A stretch of 64,000 bases of DNA from Sneathia sanguinegens (GTDB lineage: Bacteria; Fusobacteriota; Fusobacteriia; Fusobacteriales; Leptotrichiaceae): NCBI RefSeq assembly GCF_042033325.1, contig NZ_CP160095.1; one strand, written 5' to 3'. Shown here in pieces: positions 16,160 to 28,541 of this stretch. Made by a program: the position numbers and the translations under genes. Below the pieces are notes generated by a model, which searched no databases, had not been told where the DNA came from, and was given only the letters and a program-made list of their open reading frames with translations. The stretch's first letter is position 1. Every line of letters starts with the position of its first letter.

Positions 16160-18173
16160 TGGTAAAACTAGAACTATAACTTACAAAATTGCTCATATGG
16201 TTAAAGAGTGTAATATTCCTAGCCATTCTATATTAGCTTTAACCTTTACAAATAAGGCAGCACTTGAAATGAAAGAAAGAATTTCTAGTTTAATTGGTGC
16301 TGATGCAAAACAAATGATAATATCTACTTTTCATTCTTTTGCAATAAGAATATTAAGACAATATGGAACAAATATTGGTTTTACAAACAATTTTAATATT
16401 TATGATGCTGACAATTCAAAAAAATTAATAAAAAAGATAATTAAAAATTCAAAATTAAATATAGATAAAACTGCTTCAGACTATTATTCAAAAATATCAA
16501 GATGTAAAGAAAATGGTATATGTTTAAAAACTTTTGATAAAGAAATGAATTTAAAAATTAATGATAATAGAATTTTTTATGAAATCTACAAGGAATATCA
16601 AGAAACTTTGATTAATAATAATTGTATGGACTTTACAGATATACTTATTAATTGTAAAAAATTACTTATGATTCCTGAAATTTTAGCAATTCTTCAAGAA
16701 AGATACAAATATATTTTAGTTGATGAATACCAAGATACAAATGACATCCAATACAACATTGTTAAATTATTAGCTCAAAAGTATAGAAATATTTGTGTAG
16801 TTGGTGATGAAGATCAAAGTATTTATGCTTTTCGTGGAGCTAATATAAATAACATACTTAATTTTGAAAAAGATTACCCAGAAGCTAAAATTATTAAATT
16901 AGAACAAAATTATAGATCTACTTCAAACATACTTAATTTAGCAAATTCTGTTATATCAAAAAATACAAGTTCTCTTGGTAAAGCACTTTGGACTAAAAAT
17001 GGCTTAGGAAAAAAACCTACAATTTATGAAGCTTGTGATCCTTATGATGAAGCTCAATATATTTGTAATAAAATAAAAAGTTCTTCAAAAAAAAGAAGTG
17101 ATTTTGCAATACTTTATAGAAGAAATGCACAATCTCGTATTTTAGAACAAGTATTAAACAAAAATGGTATATATTGCACAATTTATGGTGGCTTATCTTT
17201 TTACCAAAGAAAAGAAGTAAAAGATTTACTTGCGTATCTTTTATTTTTAAACAATCCTAATGATTTTATTTCCTTTGATAGATGTATAAGTAATCCAAAA
17301 AGAAATATTGGTGACAAGACAAAAGAAAAGATTTTAAATATTGCAAAGGAAAATAATATATCTTTATTAGAAGCTTTAGGAAAAGACACAAATAATCGTG
17401 TTAGTTCATTTTATAACTTAATAACTACTTTAGCTGAAGATGTTGACACCTTAACTGTTAGTGCCTTATTACAAAAATTAATTGAAAAAATAGATTATTT
17501 CGAATATATTTCAAAATTAGAAAATGCTGAAGATAGAAAACAAAATGTTTTAGAATTACTTACATATACACATGATTTAGAAAAAATGACTGAAAATTTA
17601 AGCTTGGATGAATTTTTAACCTTAACTTCACTTTCAAGTTCAAATGATAATGTTTCTACAGATGATAAGGTTAAACTTATGACTATACATAGTTCAAAAG
17701 GTTTAGAATTTGATACAATTTTCTTAGCTGGTTTTGAGTCTGATCTATTTCCAACTTATACTTCTATACTTGAACCAAGCGAATTGGAAGAAGAAAGAAG
17801 ATTACTTTATGTTGCAATAACTCGTGCTCAACAAGAACTATATTTCACTTATTGTTTATCTAGATCGCTTAATGGTATTACTGAGTATAATAAAACAATT
17901 TCAGCTTTCTCAAGAGATATGAATGAAAATTATTATGAATATGAAAATAAGTTTATAAAACCAAATGAAATTAAGAAACAAACAACTTCAATAGAAAACT
18001 TTAATCCTTTTAAATTTACACCTAATACTAAATTTAAAATTGGACAAGTTGTTAAACATAATTCATATGGAACAGGTCGTATAAAAAATATAGATGATAA
18101 AGGATTGGTTATAGAATTTGCTATTGGCGATAAGAAAATTTCTTTAGCCTTAGCTGATAAATTTTTAAAGTAG
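16095..18173 (+). CDS. pcrA: UvrD/PcrA-type ATP-dependent DNA helicase (N-terminus frameshifted)
   Basis: A superfamily 1A 3'-5' helicase for repair and replication-fork maintenance. The frame from the ATG at 16095 gives 692 residues with Walker A GAGSGKT (19-25), TFTNKAALEMKERI (Ia), Walker B VDEYQDTN, GDEDQSIYAFRGA (III), QNYRSTSNIL (IV), TIHSSKGLEF (V) and VAITRAQQELY (VI), plus the C-terminal Tudor-like domain typical of PcrA (VVKHNSYGTGRIKNI). The 16095 ATG has no Shine-Dalgarno nearby; the properly spaced one serves 16073, which is out of frame (separate entry). Translation from 16095 would lack the Q-motif glutamine that contacts ATP. It is followed 5 bases later by a YiiX-like gene. 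Confidence 0.9.
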   Translation: MTNKKAASYITGPTLILAGAGSGKTRTITYKIAHMVKECNIPSHSILALTFTNKAALEMKERISSLIGADAKQMIISTFHSFAIRILRQYGTNIGFTNNFNIYDADNSKKLIKKIIKNSKLNIDKTASDYYSKISRCKENGICLKTFDKEMNLKINDNRIFYEIYKEYQETLINNNCMDFTDILINCKKLLMIPEILAILQERYKYILVDEYQDTNDIQYNIVKLLAQKYRNICVVGDEDQSIYAFRGANINNILNFEKDYPEAKIIKLEQNYRSTSNILNLANSVISKNTSSLGKALWTKNGLGKKPTIYEACDPYDEAQYICNKIKSSSKKRSDFAILYRRNAQSRILEQVLNKNGIYCTIYGGLSFYQRKEVKDLLAYLLFLNNPNDFISFDRCISNPKRNIGDKTKEKILNIAKENNISLLEALGKDTNNRVSSFYNLITTLAEDVDTLTVSALLQKLIEKIDYFEYISKLENAEDRKQNVLELLTYTHDLEKMTENLSLDEFLTLTSLSSSNDNVSTDDKVKLMTIHSSKGLEFDTIFLAGFESDLFPTYTSILEPSELEEERRLLYVAITRAQQELYFTYCLSRSLNGITEYNKTISAFSRDMNENYYEYENKFIKPNEIKKQTTSIENFNPFKFTPNTKFKIGQVVKHNSYGTGRIKNIDDKGLVIEFAIGDKKISLALADKFLK

Positions 18174-18178
18174 GTCTT

Positions 18179-18703
18179 ATGAAAAAAATATATATTTTAT
18201 TCCTTTTTATTTCTTTTTTTACTTTTGCTAGAGAATTAAATTGGAAAAATACAGCAGATATTGAAAAATTAAATAATATAGCAAAAGTAGGTGACCTCAT
18301 TATATACAAACCTAGAAAAAATAAGGTTACACAACTTTGGGGTCATGTAATGTTTGTTACAGAAAATAATAAAATTGTAGATTTTCCGAATATGCAATTT
18401 GGCTTAAGAGAATTCCCTTTCTCATTTTTAACTGCTGATAATAGAGAATTTATTTTATTAAGATACAAGGGAATAAATGATGAAATTAGAAAAAAATTGC
18501 TAGATAAGATTTATACTAAATATCTATATTTTTCATATTTCATCTTGACTCCTCCAAATATGACAATTGGAACAACATATTGCTCTCATTTCATATATAA
18601 TCTATATAGAGATGTAGTAGGTGATGTAATAGAAAATAACTCTAATTTAATTTATCCTTTAGATTTTTTAAATTCTAAATATTTTAAAATCGTTGATTTT
18701 TAA
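18179..18703 (+). CDS. Exported YiiX/YebB-like NlpC/P60-superfamily protein
   Basis: A 174-residue protein with a signal peptide (about 1-17, ILFLFISFFTFA). It matches the permuted papain-like YiiX/YaeF group (NlpC/P60 superfamily): VGDLIIYKP, then WGHVMFVTENNKIVDF with the catalytic-type His, and TTYCSHFIYNLYRDVVG with the Cys. In these permuted enzymes the His precedes the Cys, as seen here. Relatives cleave or modify peptide or lipid amide bonds, but the substrate is not known. The ATG lies 5 bases after the pcrA stop and has only a weak Shine-Dalgarno (TAGGT), so it may depend on translation of pcrA. Confidence 0.7.
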   Translation: MKKIYILFLFISFFTFARELNWKNTADIEKLNNIAKVGDLIIYKPRKNKVTQLWGHVMFVTENNKIVDFPNMQFGLREFPFSFLTADNREFILLRYKGINDEIRKKLLDKIYTKYLYFSYFILTPPNMTIGTTYCSHFIYNLYRDVVGDVIENNSNLIYPLDFLNSKYFKIVDF

Positions 18704-18713
18704 AATTTAATTA

Positions 18714-18749
18714 TAAAAAAATACACCCCATAAATGTGGGTGTATTTTA
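18714..18749. terminator. Bidirectional terminator between yiiX-like gene and rpsI
   Basis: AATACACCCC and TGGGTGTATT form a stem around ATAAATG, with an A run on the left and a T run on the right. It can stop plus-strand transcripts from pcrA and minus-strand transcripts from rplM-rpsI, which converge here. Confidence 0.88.
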
Positions 18750-18755
18750 TTTTTA

Positions 18756-19151
18756 CTATCTCTTTGAAAATTGTGGACTTCTTCTTGCTTTTTTCTTTCC
18801 GTATTTCTTTCTTTCAACCATTCTTGAATCTCTTGTTAAGTATCCTGCTTCTTTCAATACTGCTCTATATTCAGCATCAATTTCTAACAATGCTCTTGCA
18901 ACACCATGACGAATTGCTCCTGCTTGTCCTGAATTTCCACCACCATATACATTAACTAATACTTTATACTTATCCATTGTTTCTGTAACTTCTAATGGTT
19001 GTTCAACTATTTTAGCTAGAATTTCTCTTCCTTCAAAGTAAACTCTCATATCTTTTCCATTTATAACTACACCAGTATCTCCTGGTACTAATCTTACTCT
19101 TGCAACAGATGTCTTTCTTCTACCTGTTCCTAAATATTGTAACTTTGCCAT
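18756..19151 (-). CDS. rpsI: 30S ribosomal protein S9
   Basis: Ribosomal protein uS9, 131 residues. It contains YLGTGRRKTSVARVRL near the N-terminus, the GNSGQAGAIRHGVARALL core and the conserved basic tail KYGKKKARRSPQFSKR, whose final Lys-Arg reaches the P-site tRNA in the 30S subunit. It follows rplM by 15 bases, the universal L13-S9 operon, and ends at a bidirectional terminator. Confidence 0.98.
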   Translation of the reverse strand: MAKLQYLGTGRRKTSVARVRLVPGDTGVVINGKDMRVYFEGREILAKIVEQPLEVTETMDKYKVLVNVYGGGNSGQAGAIRHGVARALLEIDAEYRAVLKEAGYLTRDSRMVERKKYGKKKARRSPQFSKR

Positions 19152-19166
19152 TTTTTATTTTACCTC

Positions 19167-19601
19167 CTACTTTTCTACCTTTTCTGGTTTTTGTGCTCCG
19201 TGTTTATGATCAGCTGTAACATAAAGTTTTAATCTAGTAATTTGTTGTGCTCCTAATTTGTTCTTAGGTAACATTCTTTCAACTGCCTTTCTTAAAACAT
19301 CAGTAGGTTTCTTATCTAACATTTCTTGCAAAGTTCTAACTTTTAAACCTCCAGGGTAACCACTATGTCTGTAGTATTTTTTATCTTTTAATTTATTACC
19401 AGTAACTGCAATTTTATCTGCATTTACAACTACTACATAATCTCCACCATCAACATGAGGTGTATATGTTGGTTTATCTTTACCCATAAGAATAACTGCA
19501 ATTTCTGTTGCTAATTTTCCTAATATTTTTCCTGTAGCATCAATTTCATGCCACTTTCTTATAACTTCTTCTTTTTTTTGTGATTTTGTATACTTATTCA
19601 C
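19167..19601 (-). CDS. rplM: 50S ribosomal protein L13
   Basis: Ribosomal protein uL13, 144 residues, an early assembly protein of the large subunit. Motifs include KWHEIDATGKILGKLAT, GDYVVVVNADKI, YYRHSGYPGGL and AVERMLPKNKLG. The start codon is GTG (19599-19601), seven bases after GGAGG. It is the first gene of the rplM-rpsI operon, transcribed from the promoter at 19662-19690. Confidence 0.98.
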   Translation of the reverse strand: MNKYTKSQKKEEVIRKWHEIDATGKILGKLATEIAVILMGKDKPTYTPHVDGGDYVVVVNADKIAVTGNKLKDKKYYRHSGYPGGLKVRTLQEMLDKKPTDVLRKAVERMLPKNKLGAQQITRLKLYVTADHKHGAQKPEKVEK

Positions 19602-19633
19602 TTAAATTCCTCCTATATATTTCGTGAATAACG

Positions 19634-19652
19634 GTCCTTTGTGGGAAAGGAT
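19634..19652 (-). promoter_or_regulatory. Hairpin in the rplM 5' leader
   Basis: In the ~55-base leader, minus-strand TCCTTT-CCCAC-AAAGGA forms a six-pair stem (19635-19651) with a five-base loop. L13 leaders in some bacteria are autoregulated by ribosomal proteins, so this could be such an element. No family consensus could be checked. Confidence 0.35.
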
Positions 19653-19661
19653 TATAGATTT

Positions 19662-19690
19662 ATTCTATAATATTTATACTATTTTGTCAA
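19662..19690 (-). promoter_or_regulatory. Promoter of rplM-rpsI
   Basis: Minus-strand -35 TTGACA (19685-19690), 17-base spacer, -10 TAGAAT (19662-19667). It is near consensus, as expected for a ribosomal protein operon. Confidence 0.8.
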
Positions 19691-19735
19691 GTTATGTTTT
19701 TTTGAAACTAATTGACAATTTTCGTCATTTTAAAT

Positions 19736-19744
19736 TGATATAAT
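19736..19744 (+). promoter_or_regulatory. Extended -10 promoter of the two small plus-strand genes
   Basis: TGATATAAT, extended -10, 22 bases upstream of the ATG at 19767. A TTGACA at 19712-19717 is present, but 21 bases from the -10, longer than the usual spacer. Confidence 0.55.
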
Positions 19745-19766
19745 ATAAGAAAAAGGAGTATTTAAT

Positions 19767-19898
19767 ATGGGAATATTTGTAAGAGTAAAAGATAGACAAA
19801 CTGGAAAAATTCGTGAAGTCTTAATAGATGCCACTAATTCAAGAGATGCTAAACAAATAGCAATGGAAAAATTTGGAATAGCTTATGAAATTCTTTAA
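19767..19898 (+). CDS. Small conserved-looking protein, 43 residues, unknown function
   Basis: A short frame from ATG to TAA with a good Shine-Dalgarno (AAGGAG, eight bases upstream) and its own promoter. The product begins MGIFVRVKDRQTGKIREV and ends GIAYEIL. The sequence looks structured: a two-strand start (FVRVKD, KIREVLID) and a helix with RDAKQIAMEKFG. The codon use matches the neighbours. No family was recognised. It is followed 15 bases later by a DUF1232-like gene, so the two are probably one transcript. Confidence 0.6.
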   Translation: MGIFVRVKDRQTGKIREVLIDATNSRDAKQIAMEKFGIAYEIL

Positions 19899-19913
19899 TT
19901 AAGGAGTTAAATT

Positions 19914-20063
19914 ATGAAAAAAATTTTATTAATTATTTTTGCTATTATTTATGTTGCTTCGCCAATAGATATTATACCTGATGTTATACCAATTGCTGGG
20001 CAAGCTGATGATCTCATTGCAATAATAATGGCCATAATGGCTTTAAAAAATAAATTAGATTAA
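19914..20063 (+). CDS. Small DUF1232 (YkvA-like) membrane protein
   Basis: A 49-residue protein with AAGGAG seven bases before the ATG. It carries the DUF1232 signature: YVASPIDIIPDVIPIAGQAD followed by a hydrophobic helix (LIAIIMAIMAL). Typical family members are two or three times longer; this one is reduced to the signature hairpin with one hydrophobic segment on each side. The function of DUF1232 is not known. It ends at a terminator that is shared with pepC on the other strand. Confidence 0.72.
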   Translation: MKKILLIIFAIIYVASPIDIIPDVIPIAGQADDLIAIIMAIMALKNKLD

Positions 20064-20090
20064 AAAGGAGTTACAAATGTAACTCCTATT
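20062..20090. terminator. Bidirectional terminator between DUF1232 gene and pepC
   Basis: AGGAGTTAC (20066-20074) pairs with GTAACTCCT (20079-20087) around AAAT; A-rich on the left and T-rich on the right. The stem includes the pepC stop codon (20086-20088), so termination and coding overlap. Confidence 0.8.
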
Positions 20091-21420
20091 TCATTAAGGC
20101 TAATGAACCCATTGGATCCCATGGTTTTAATATTATTGGTTCTTGTTCTATTTTTTCTCTTAAATTTTCTGGTAAATATTTCTTATTAATCACAACTTGG
20201 TATGTAAACTTATCCATCCATTCATCAGTCATAACGAAATATCCCTTATTTCCTGGTTGTTCTCCCCAACTATTTTCAACTTTCCAACGATTAGGTTTAG
20301 AGTTTACTAAATTAACACCTGATAATACCATTGCATGTGTCATTAAACTTTCACAATAATCTAGTGCTATTTCTTTTGACATAGAAAAGTCTATACCAAA
20401 ACTCTTATCTACTTCAAATATATCTAAATCCATTAATCCTAATTGTCTGTCTGAACTTTGTCCAACATCACAACCAAACCAAACTGTAACACCATCTTGT
20501 AATTGTGAAATTGTAGCTTGTTTTAATTCATCCATAGTAACATTTAAATATTTAACTTGTCTTCCACCAAGAACATTTCCTAGATAATCTACTGTAAATG
20601 TTCTGTGATATGGTTTATCTTTAGTTGGTGCATTAATTAAGCTAATATAATCATTCAAATTAATACCAACATATTTATCAAAGAATTCTTTAGGTGTTAC
20701 ATCTATATCTCTATGAAAAATTCCATCTTTATCTTCATATTCGAAAGTAAATGTTTTAGGTGGTTTTCCTAAACTAACTACTAAGAAAGAATATATTTCA
20801 TTTAAAATATCATCTTTTTTTTCTCTAATTTCTTCTAAAGTCTTTCCTTCTTCATTCATAGTTCTTAAAATTTGTGCTGATTTTCTTAATTTTTTATTTA
20901 ATAAATCATCTAATCTCATAGAACTTGTACTATGGAAAGCTTCAGGCATTGCATACTTAGGAACTATTCCATATTTTTCAATTAATGAAGCTAGCATATC
21001 CCATTGTCCACCATCTTGTTGTGGTGTTGCTAATAAGAAATGTACTAATCTTAAATCTAAATCTTCATTTAAAGTTTTAATTATATTTTCTAAAAAATAG
21101 TTTGATTTTTCTAATTTATCATAGAAAAATGTATATGTTTGTGATAATTCAAAATCTTTCAATTTGTATTCTTTATTTAATTTATGTCTAAAAGTATTAA
21201 GTGCTGCAAACATCCAACATCTTCCAGATTGCTTTTGATTTGCAACAGCACCTGTTTTAATGTCAACTGAATAAATATGTTGGTCTCTTATTTGTGCTTC
21301 AGTATTAAATGTTGCATTATTAATTCCATTTTTACGAACAGAATTTTGTAAAACTTTTAAATTCTTTTTTTCAAAAGAAACTGAATATCTTTCAATATCA
21401 TTTAAATTAATCTTTTCCAT
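20086..21420 (-). CDS. pepC: Aminopeptidase C (bleomycin hydrolase family, peptidase C1B)
   Basis: A 444-residue cytoplasmic cysteine peptidase that removes amino acids from the N-termini of peptides. The papain-type catalytic residues are in QKQSGRCWMFAALN (Cys), MTHAMVLSGV (His) and WKVENSWGE (Asn). Also seen are LSQTYTFFYDKLEKSNYF and QQDGGQWDM, which are typical of PepC. The C-terminal arm that limits the enzyme to aminopeptidase action ends in MGSLALMK. It lies directly downstream of the tRNA-Asn that closes the rRNA operon. It likely works with the Opp importer and Pcp of this window in peptide use. Confidence 0.96.
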   Translation of the reverse strand: MEKINLNDIERYSVSFEKKNLKVLQNSVRKNGINNATFNTEAQIRDQHIYSVDIKTGAVANQKQSGRCWMFAALNTFRHKLNKEYKLKDFELSQTYTFFYDKLEKSNYFLENIIKTLNEDLDLRLVHFLLATPQQDGGQWDMLASLIEKYGIVPKYAMPEAFHSTSSMRLDDLLNKKLRKSAQILRTMNEEGKTLEEIREKKDDILNEIYSFLVVSLGKPPKTFTFEYEDKDGIFHRDIDVTPKEFFDKYVGINLNDYISLINAPTKDKPYHRTFTVDYLGNVLGGRQVKYLNVTMDELKQATISQLQDGVTVWFGCDVGQSSDRQLGLMDLDIFEVDKSFGIDFSMSKEIALDYCESLMTHAMVLSGVNLVNSKPNRWKVENSWGEQPGNKGYFVMTDEWMDKFTYQVVINKKYLPENLREKIEQEPIILKPWDPMGSLALMK

Positions 21421-21467
21421 CTTTTTCCTTCCTTCTATGTATAATTAATATAATTAATAAAAAAAAA

Positions 21468-21544
21468 TGGCGTCCTCGGATGGACTCGAACCAACGACCC
21501 TTTGGTTAACAGCCAAATGCTCTAACCAGCTGAGCTACGAAGAC
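21468..21544 (-). tRNA. tRNA-Asn (GTT)
   Basis: Minus-strand cloverleaf: acceptor GTCTTCG pairs with CGAGGAC (one G-T pair), D arm GCTCAGCTGGTTAGAGC, anticodon loop CTGTTAA with anticodon GTT, T loop GGTTCGAGTCC, discriminator G and an encoded CCA. It is the last gene of the rRNA operon, four bases after the mapped end of 5S. Confidence 0.96.
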
Positions 21545-21548
21545 ACCT

Positions 21549-21661
21549 AAACTTGGCAGTTACCAATCTTCCCCATTACTGAGTATTTTAGGCGTATATA
21601 GGCTTAACTTCTAGGTTCGGTATGTTGCTAGGTGTACCCCTATAGCTTTGCCACCAAGTTT
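21549..21661 (-). rRNA. 5S ribosomal RNA
   Basis: About 113 bases; ends AACTTGGTGGC and GCCAAGTT pair as helix I. The interior carries the 5S-typical CCGAACCTAGAAGTTAAGCC block. It follows 23S by about 45 bases. Ends are approximate to a few bases. Confidence 0.93.
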
Positions 21662-21705
21662 TAATAAGACAATTAGAAATAAATAGTAGTTGTAAAAAAG
21701 ATCCT

Positions 21706-24625
<2,920 letters not shown>

Positions 24626-24691
24626 CTCTTTTTCAGTTGTAATCTTTTTTACCTACTATTCATTTCTCATTGTCCTATTTTTTCTTTTTTT

Positions 24692-24767
24692 TGGTGGAGA
24701 TAAGCAGGATCGAACTGCTGACCTCCGCAGTGCAAGTGCGGCGCTCTCCCAGCTGAGCTATATCCCC
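24692..24767 (-). tRNA. tRNA-Ala (TGC)
   Basis: Acceptor GGGGATA pairs with TATCTCC; D arm GCTCAGCTGGGAGAGC; anticodon loop CTTGCAC (TGC); T loop GTTCGATCC; discriminator A and encoded CCA. It sits in the 16S-23S spacer. Confidence 0.97.
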
Positions 24768-24783
24768 ATATTTAAGTCGTGTA

Positions 24784-24860
<77 letters not shown>

Positions 24861-24910
24861 TTCTTCTTTAAACACAAAGATTAGCAAACAAGTGTTCTTG
24901 TTTCTCCTTA

Positions 24911-26426
<1,516 letters not shown>

Positions 26427-26523
26427 TATCTATCTTTCGATATTCTTTTCACCTTTTTTGTCTTTTCTTAACATCTTGTTTGCTTTTCTTTTCTTAGTGT
26501 CCTCGTCTTTATTGACAATCACT

Positions 26524-26552
26524 ATATTACCAAATTTATACTCCTTTGTCAA
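26524..26552 (-). promoter_or_regulatory. rRNA operon promoter
   Basis: Minus-strand -35 TTGACA (26547-26552), 17-base spacer, -10 TAATAT (26524-26529), about 100 bases before 16S. The leader at 26427-26523 is A/G-rich on the transcript strand and holds no gene; no clear boxA was seen. Only one promoter was found. Confidence 0.8.
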
Positions 26553-26633
26553 TATCTTTTTTTCGTTTTTTTTCAAAAATCTTCTCAATATACCTTTTTT
26601 ACTGGCTTAAAATGTTTTTATTTTTTTTATTTT

Positions 26634-26670
26634 TAGATAAAAAAAGTTATGAGCTTGTACTCATAACTTT
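26634..26670 (-). terminator. Terminator of the opp operon
   Basis: Minus-strand AAAGTTATGAG (26660-26670) pairs with CTCATAACTTT (26643-26653) and is followed by seven T. It lies 5 bases after the oppC stop. The rest of 26553-26633 is AT-rich and shows no gene. Confidence 0.87.
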
Positions 26671-26674
26671 AATT

Positions 26675-27565
26675 CTATCCTAATCTTTGTCTTGCATCAG
26701 ATGCTCTCTTCAATGCTTGTCCTACATAATTAATACATAACATTAAGACAAGTATTAATAAAGAAGCTGGCAACCAAACCCATAATTTTGTTGATATTAT
26801 TTCTGGTTTTGATGCATAACTTATTAATGTTCCTAATGATGGTGTTGAAGGCGGAAGACCGTAACCTAAAAAGGTCAATCCTGTTTCAATACCTATGTTT
26901 CCTGCAAATGTCAATGTTAAATCTACTAATATAATAGAACTAATATTTGGCAATAATTCAGTTAACATTATTTTTATATCACTTGTACCTAAGGTCTTTG
27001 AAGCACTAATATAGTCCTTTCTACCTTCTGATAAGGCTTTTGATCTAATCAATCTTGCCGTACCTATCCATACAAAAGCTGTTAATATGAAAATAAATTT
27101 ACTTACTGTATATTTTGGAACTATTGTTATAAACACTATTATAACCATTGTTGTTGGTAATATCATAATAAAGTCTATTATACGCATAATAATATTATCC
27201 ACACGCCCAGCATAATAACCTGCTATAAGTCCTACCATTATACCTATCACTTGCGAAATTATAGTAACTGAAAACCCAATAATTATTGAATTTCTTGCTC
27301 CTATAATCAATTGCCCTAGAATAGATCTACCTCCAGAATCTGCTCCAAGCCAAAATCCTTCACCAGGTCTTGCAAATTTATCCAATAAACTTACTGTCAT
27401 TACTTCTTCTTGATTTAATAATAAAGATGATATAAATATTATTAAAATCAATGATACTAATATTATTAATGAAAATAAGGCTACCTTATCTTTTAAAAAT
27501 TCTCTTTTTATAACTTCAAATCCAGTAGGTGCTTCACTGAATTTTTCTTCTTCTTTATTATTCAT
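26675..27565 (-). CDS. oppC: Oligopeptide/dipeptide ABC transporter permease, OppC type
   Basis: A 296-residue inner-membrane permease of the DppC/OppC family. After a cytoplasmic N-terminus (EVIKREFLKDKVALFSLI) there is a first membrane helix, a periplasmic loop with GEGFWLGADSGGRSILGQL (the OppC_N-linked pattern) and four or five further helices. The EAA loop that contacts the ATPases is SEGRKDYISASKTLGTSD. It is the last gene of oppD-oppF-oppB-oppC and starts 12 bases after oppB. The imported substrate is inferred from family only. Confidence 0.92.
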   Translation of the reverse strand: MNNKEEEKFSEAPTGFEVIKREFLKDKVALFSLIILVSLILIIFISSLLLNQEEVMTVSLLDKFARPGEGFWLGADSGGRSILGQLIIGARNSIIIGFSVTIISQVIGIMVGLIAGYYAGRVDNIIMRIIDFIMILPTTMVIIVFITIVPKYTVSKFIFILTAFVWIGTARLIRSKALSEGRKDYISASKTLGTSDIKIMLTELLPNISSIILVDLTLTFAGNIGIETGLTFLGYGLPPSTPSLGTLISYASKPEIISTKLWVWLPASLLILVLMLCINYVGQALKRASDARQRLG

Positions 27566-27577
27566 GTAAAAAACCTC

Positions 27578-28540
27578 CTACTCTATTCTTATTCTTGGAT
27601 CTACTATACTCAATATTATATCTGATAATAATGTTCCAAATAATGTTAATAAACCATACATCAATATCAATGCTGTTATAACACTATAATCTCTTGAACT
27701 TATTGAAGATATGAATAATTGCCCCATTCCTGGATAACCAAATATAGTTTCAATAAATACTGAACCACCTAATAAACCTGTAATTGTGTAACCAAAGAAG
27801 GCAGCAATAGGTAGTATTGAATTTCTAAATATATGTTTTGTATATACTTTACTAACAGGCACACCCTTACTTCTAGCTGTTTTAACATAATCTAATTGTT
27901 TTGCATCTATAACTTCATTTCTTAAATATTGTATTGTACCAACAGTACTTAATAATGCATATGTTATTGATGGTAGCATTATATGATAGAACCTATTTAC
28001 AAAGTAATGAATAGATCCTGGTTTTATTCCTAAATCTACTGAACCCGATGTAGGGAATATTCTTAATGTATATCCAAATAGCCATAACATTAATATTGAT
28101 AAAACAAATGTTGGTATTGCATAACTTATATAATTATATAAAATAACTGCCTTATCTAATTTTGATCCATTATATCTTCCTGCCAATATTCCTAAAGGTA
28201 TTGCAATTGCATATGACAAGATAACACTAAATAATGAAAGAATAAAGGTATTATATCCTCTTTGCCCTATCAAAGTTGTAACTTTTAATTTATATGTATA
28301 ACTTATACCTAAATCTCCTCTAAATAAATTTCTCACCCATCTTATATATTGTAAATACCAAGGATCGTTCAATCCTAATTTTTGTCTTAATTCTGCTATT
28401 CTTGCTGGTGAAACATTTGGATCCATTAATCCTGAAAATGGATCTCCAGGCATCATTTTAGCTAATAAGAAAATTAGAATACTCAATATTATAATTTGAG
28501 GTATCATTATAAGGATTCTTCTTAATACTGTTTTCCACAT
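27578..28540 (-). CDS. oppB: Oligopeptide/dipeptide ABC transporter permease, OppB type
   Basis: A 320-residue permease with the typical OppB/DppB N-terminus (RRILIMIPQIIILSILIFLL), the MMPGDPFSGLMDPN loop, PWYLQYIRWVRNLFRGDLG and six predicted helices. The EAA loop is YVKTARSKGVPVSKVYTKH. It pairs with OppC to form the membrane channel. It starts one base after the oppF stop. Confidence 0.93.
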   Translation of the reverse strand: MWKTVLRRILIMIPQIIILSILIFLLAKMMPGDPFSGLMDPNVSPARIAELRQKLGLNDPWYLQYIRWVRNLFRGDLGISYTYKLKVTTLIGQRGYNTFILSLFSVILSYAIAIPLGILAGRYNGSKLDKAVILYNYISYAIPTFVLSILMLWLFGYTLRIFPTSGSVDLGIKPGSIHYFVNRFYHIMLPSITYALLSTVGTIQYLRNEVIDAKQLDYVKTARSKGVPVSKVYTKHIFRNSILPIAAFFGYTITGLLGGSVFIETIFGYPGMGQLFISSISSRDYSVITALILMYGLLTLFGTLLSDIILSIVDPRIRIE

Positions 28541-28541
28541 T

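Noticed and set aside
21468..21544. tRNA-Asn as an integration site
   Set aside because: No repeat of its 3' end and no integrase gene next to it; it is simply the last gene of the rRNA operon.
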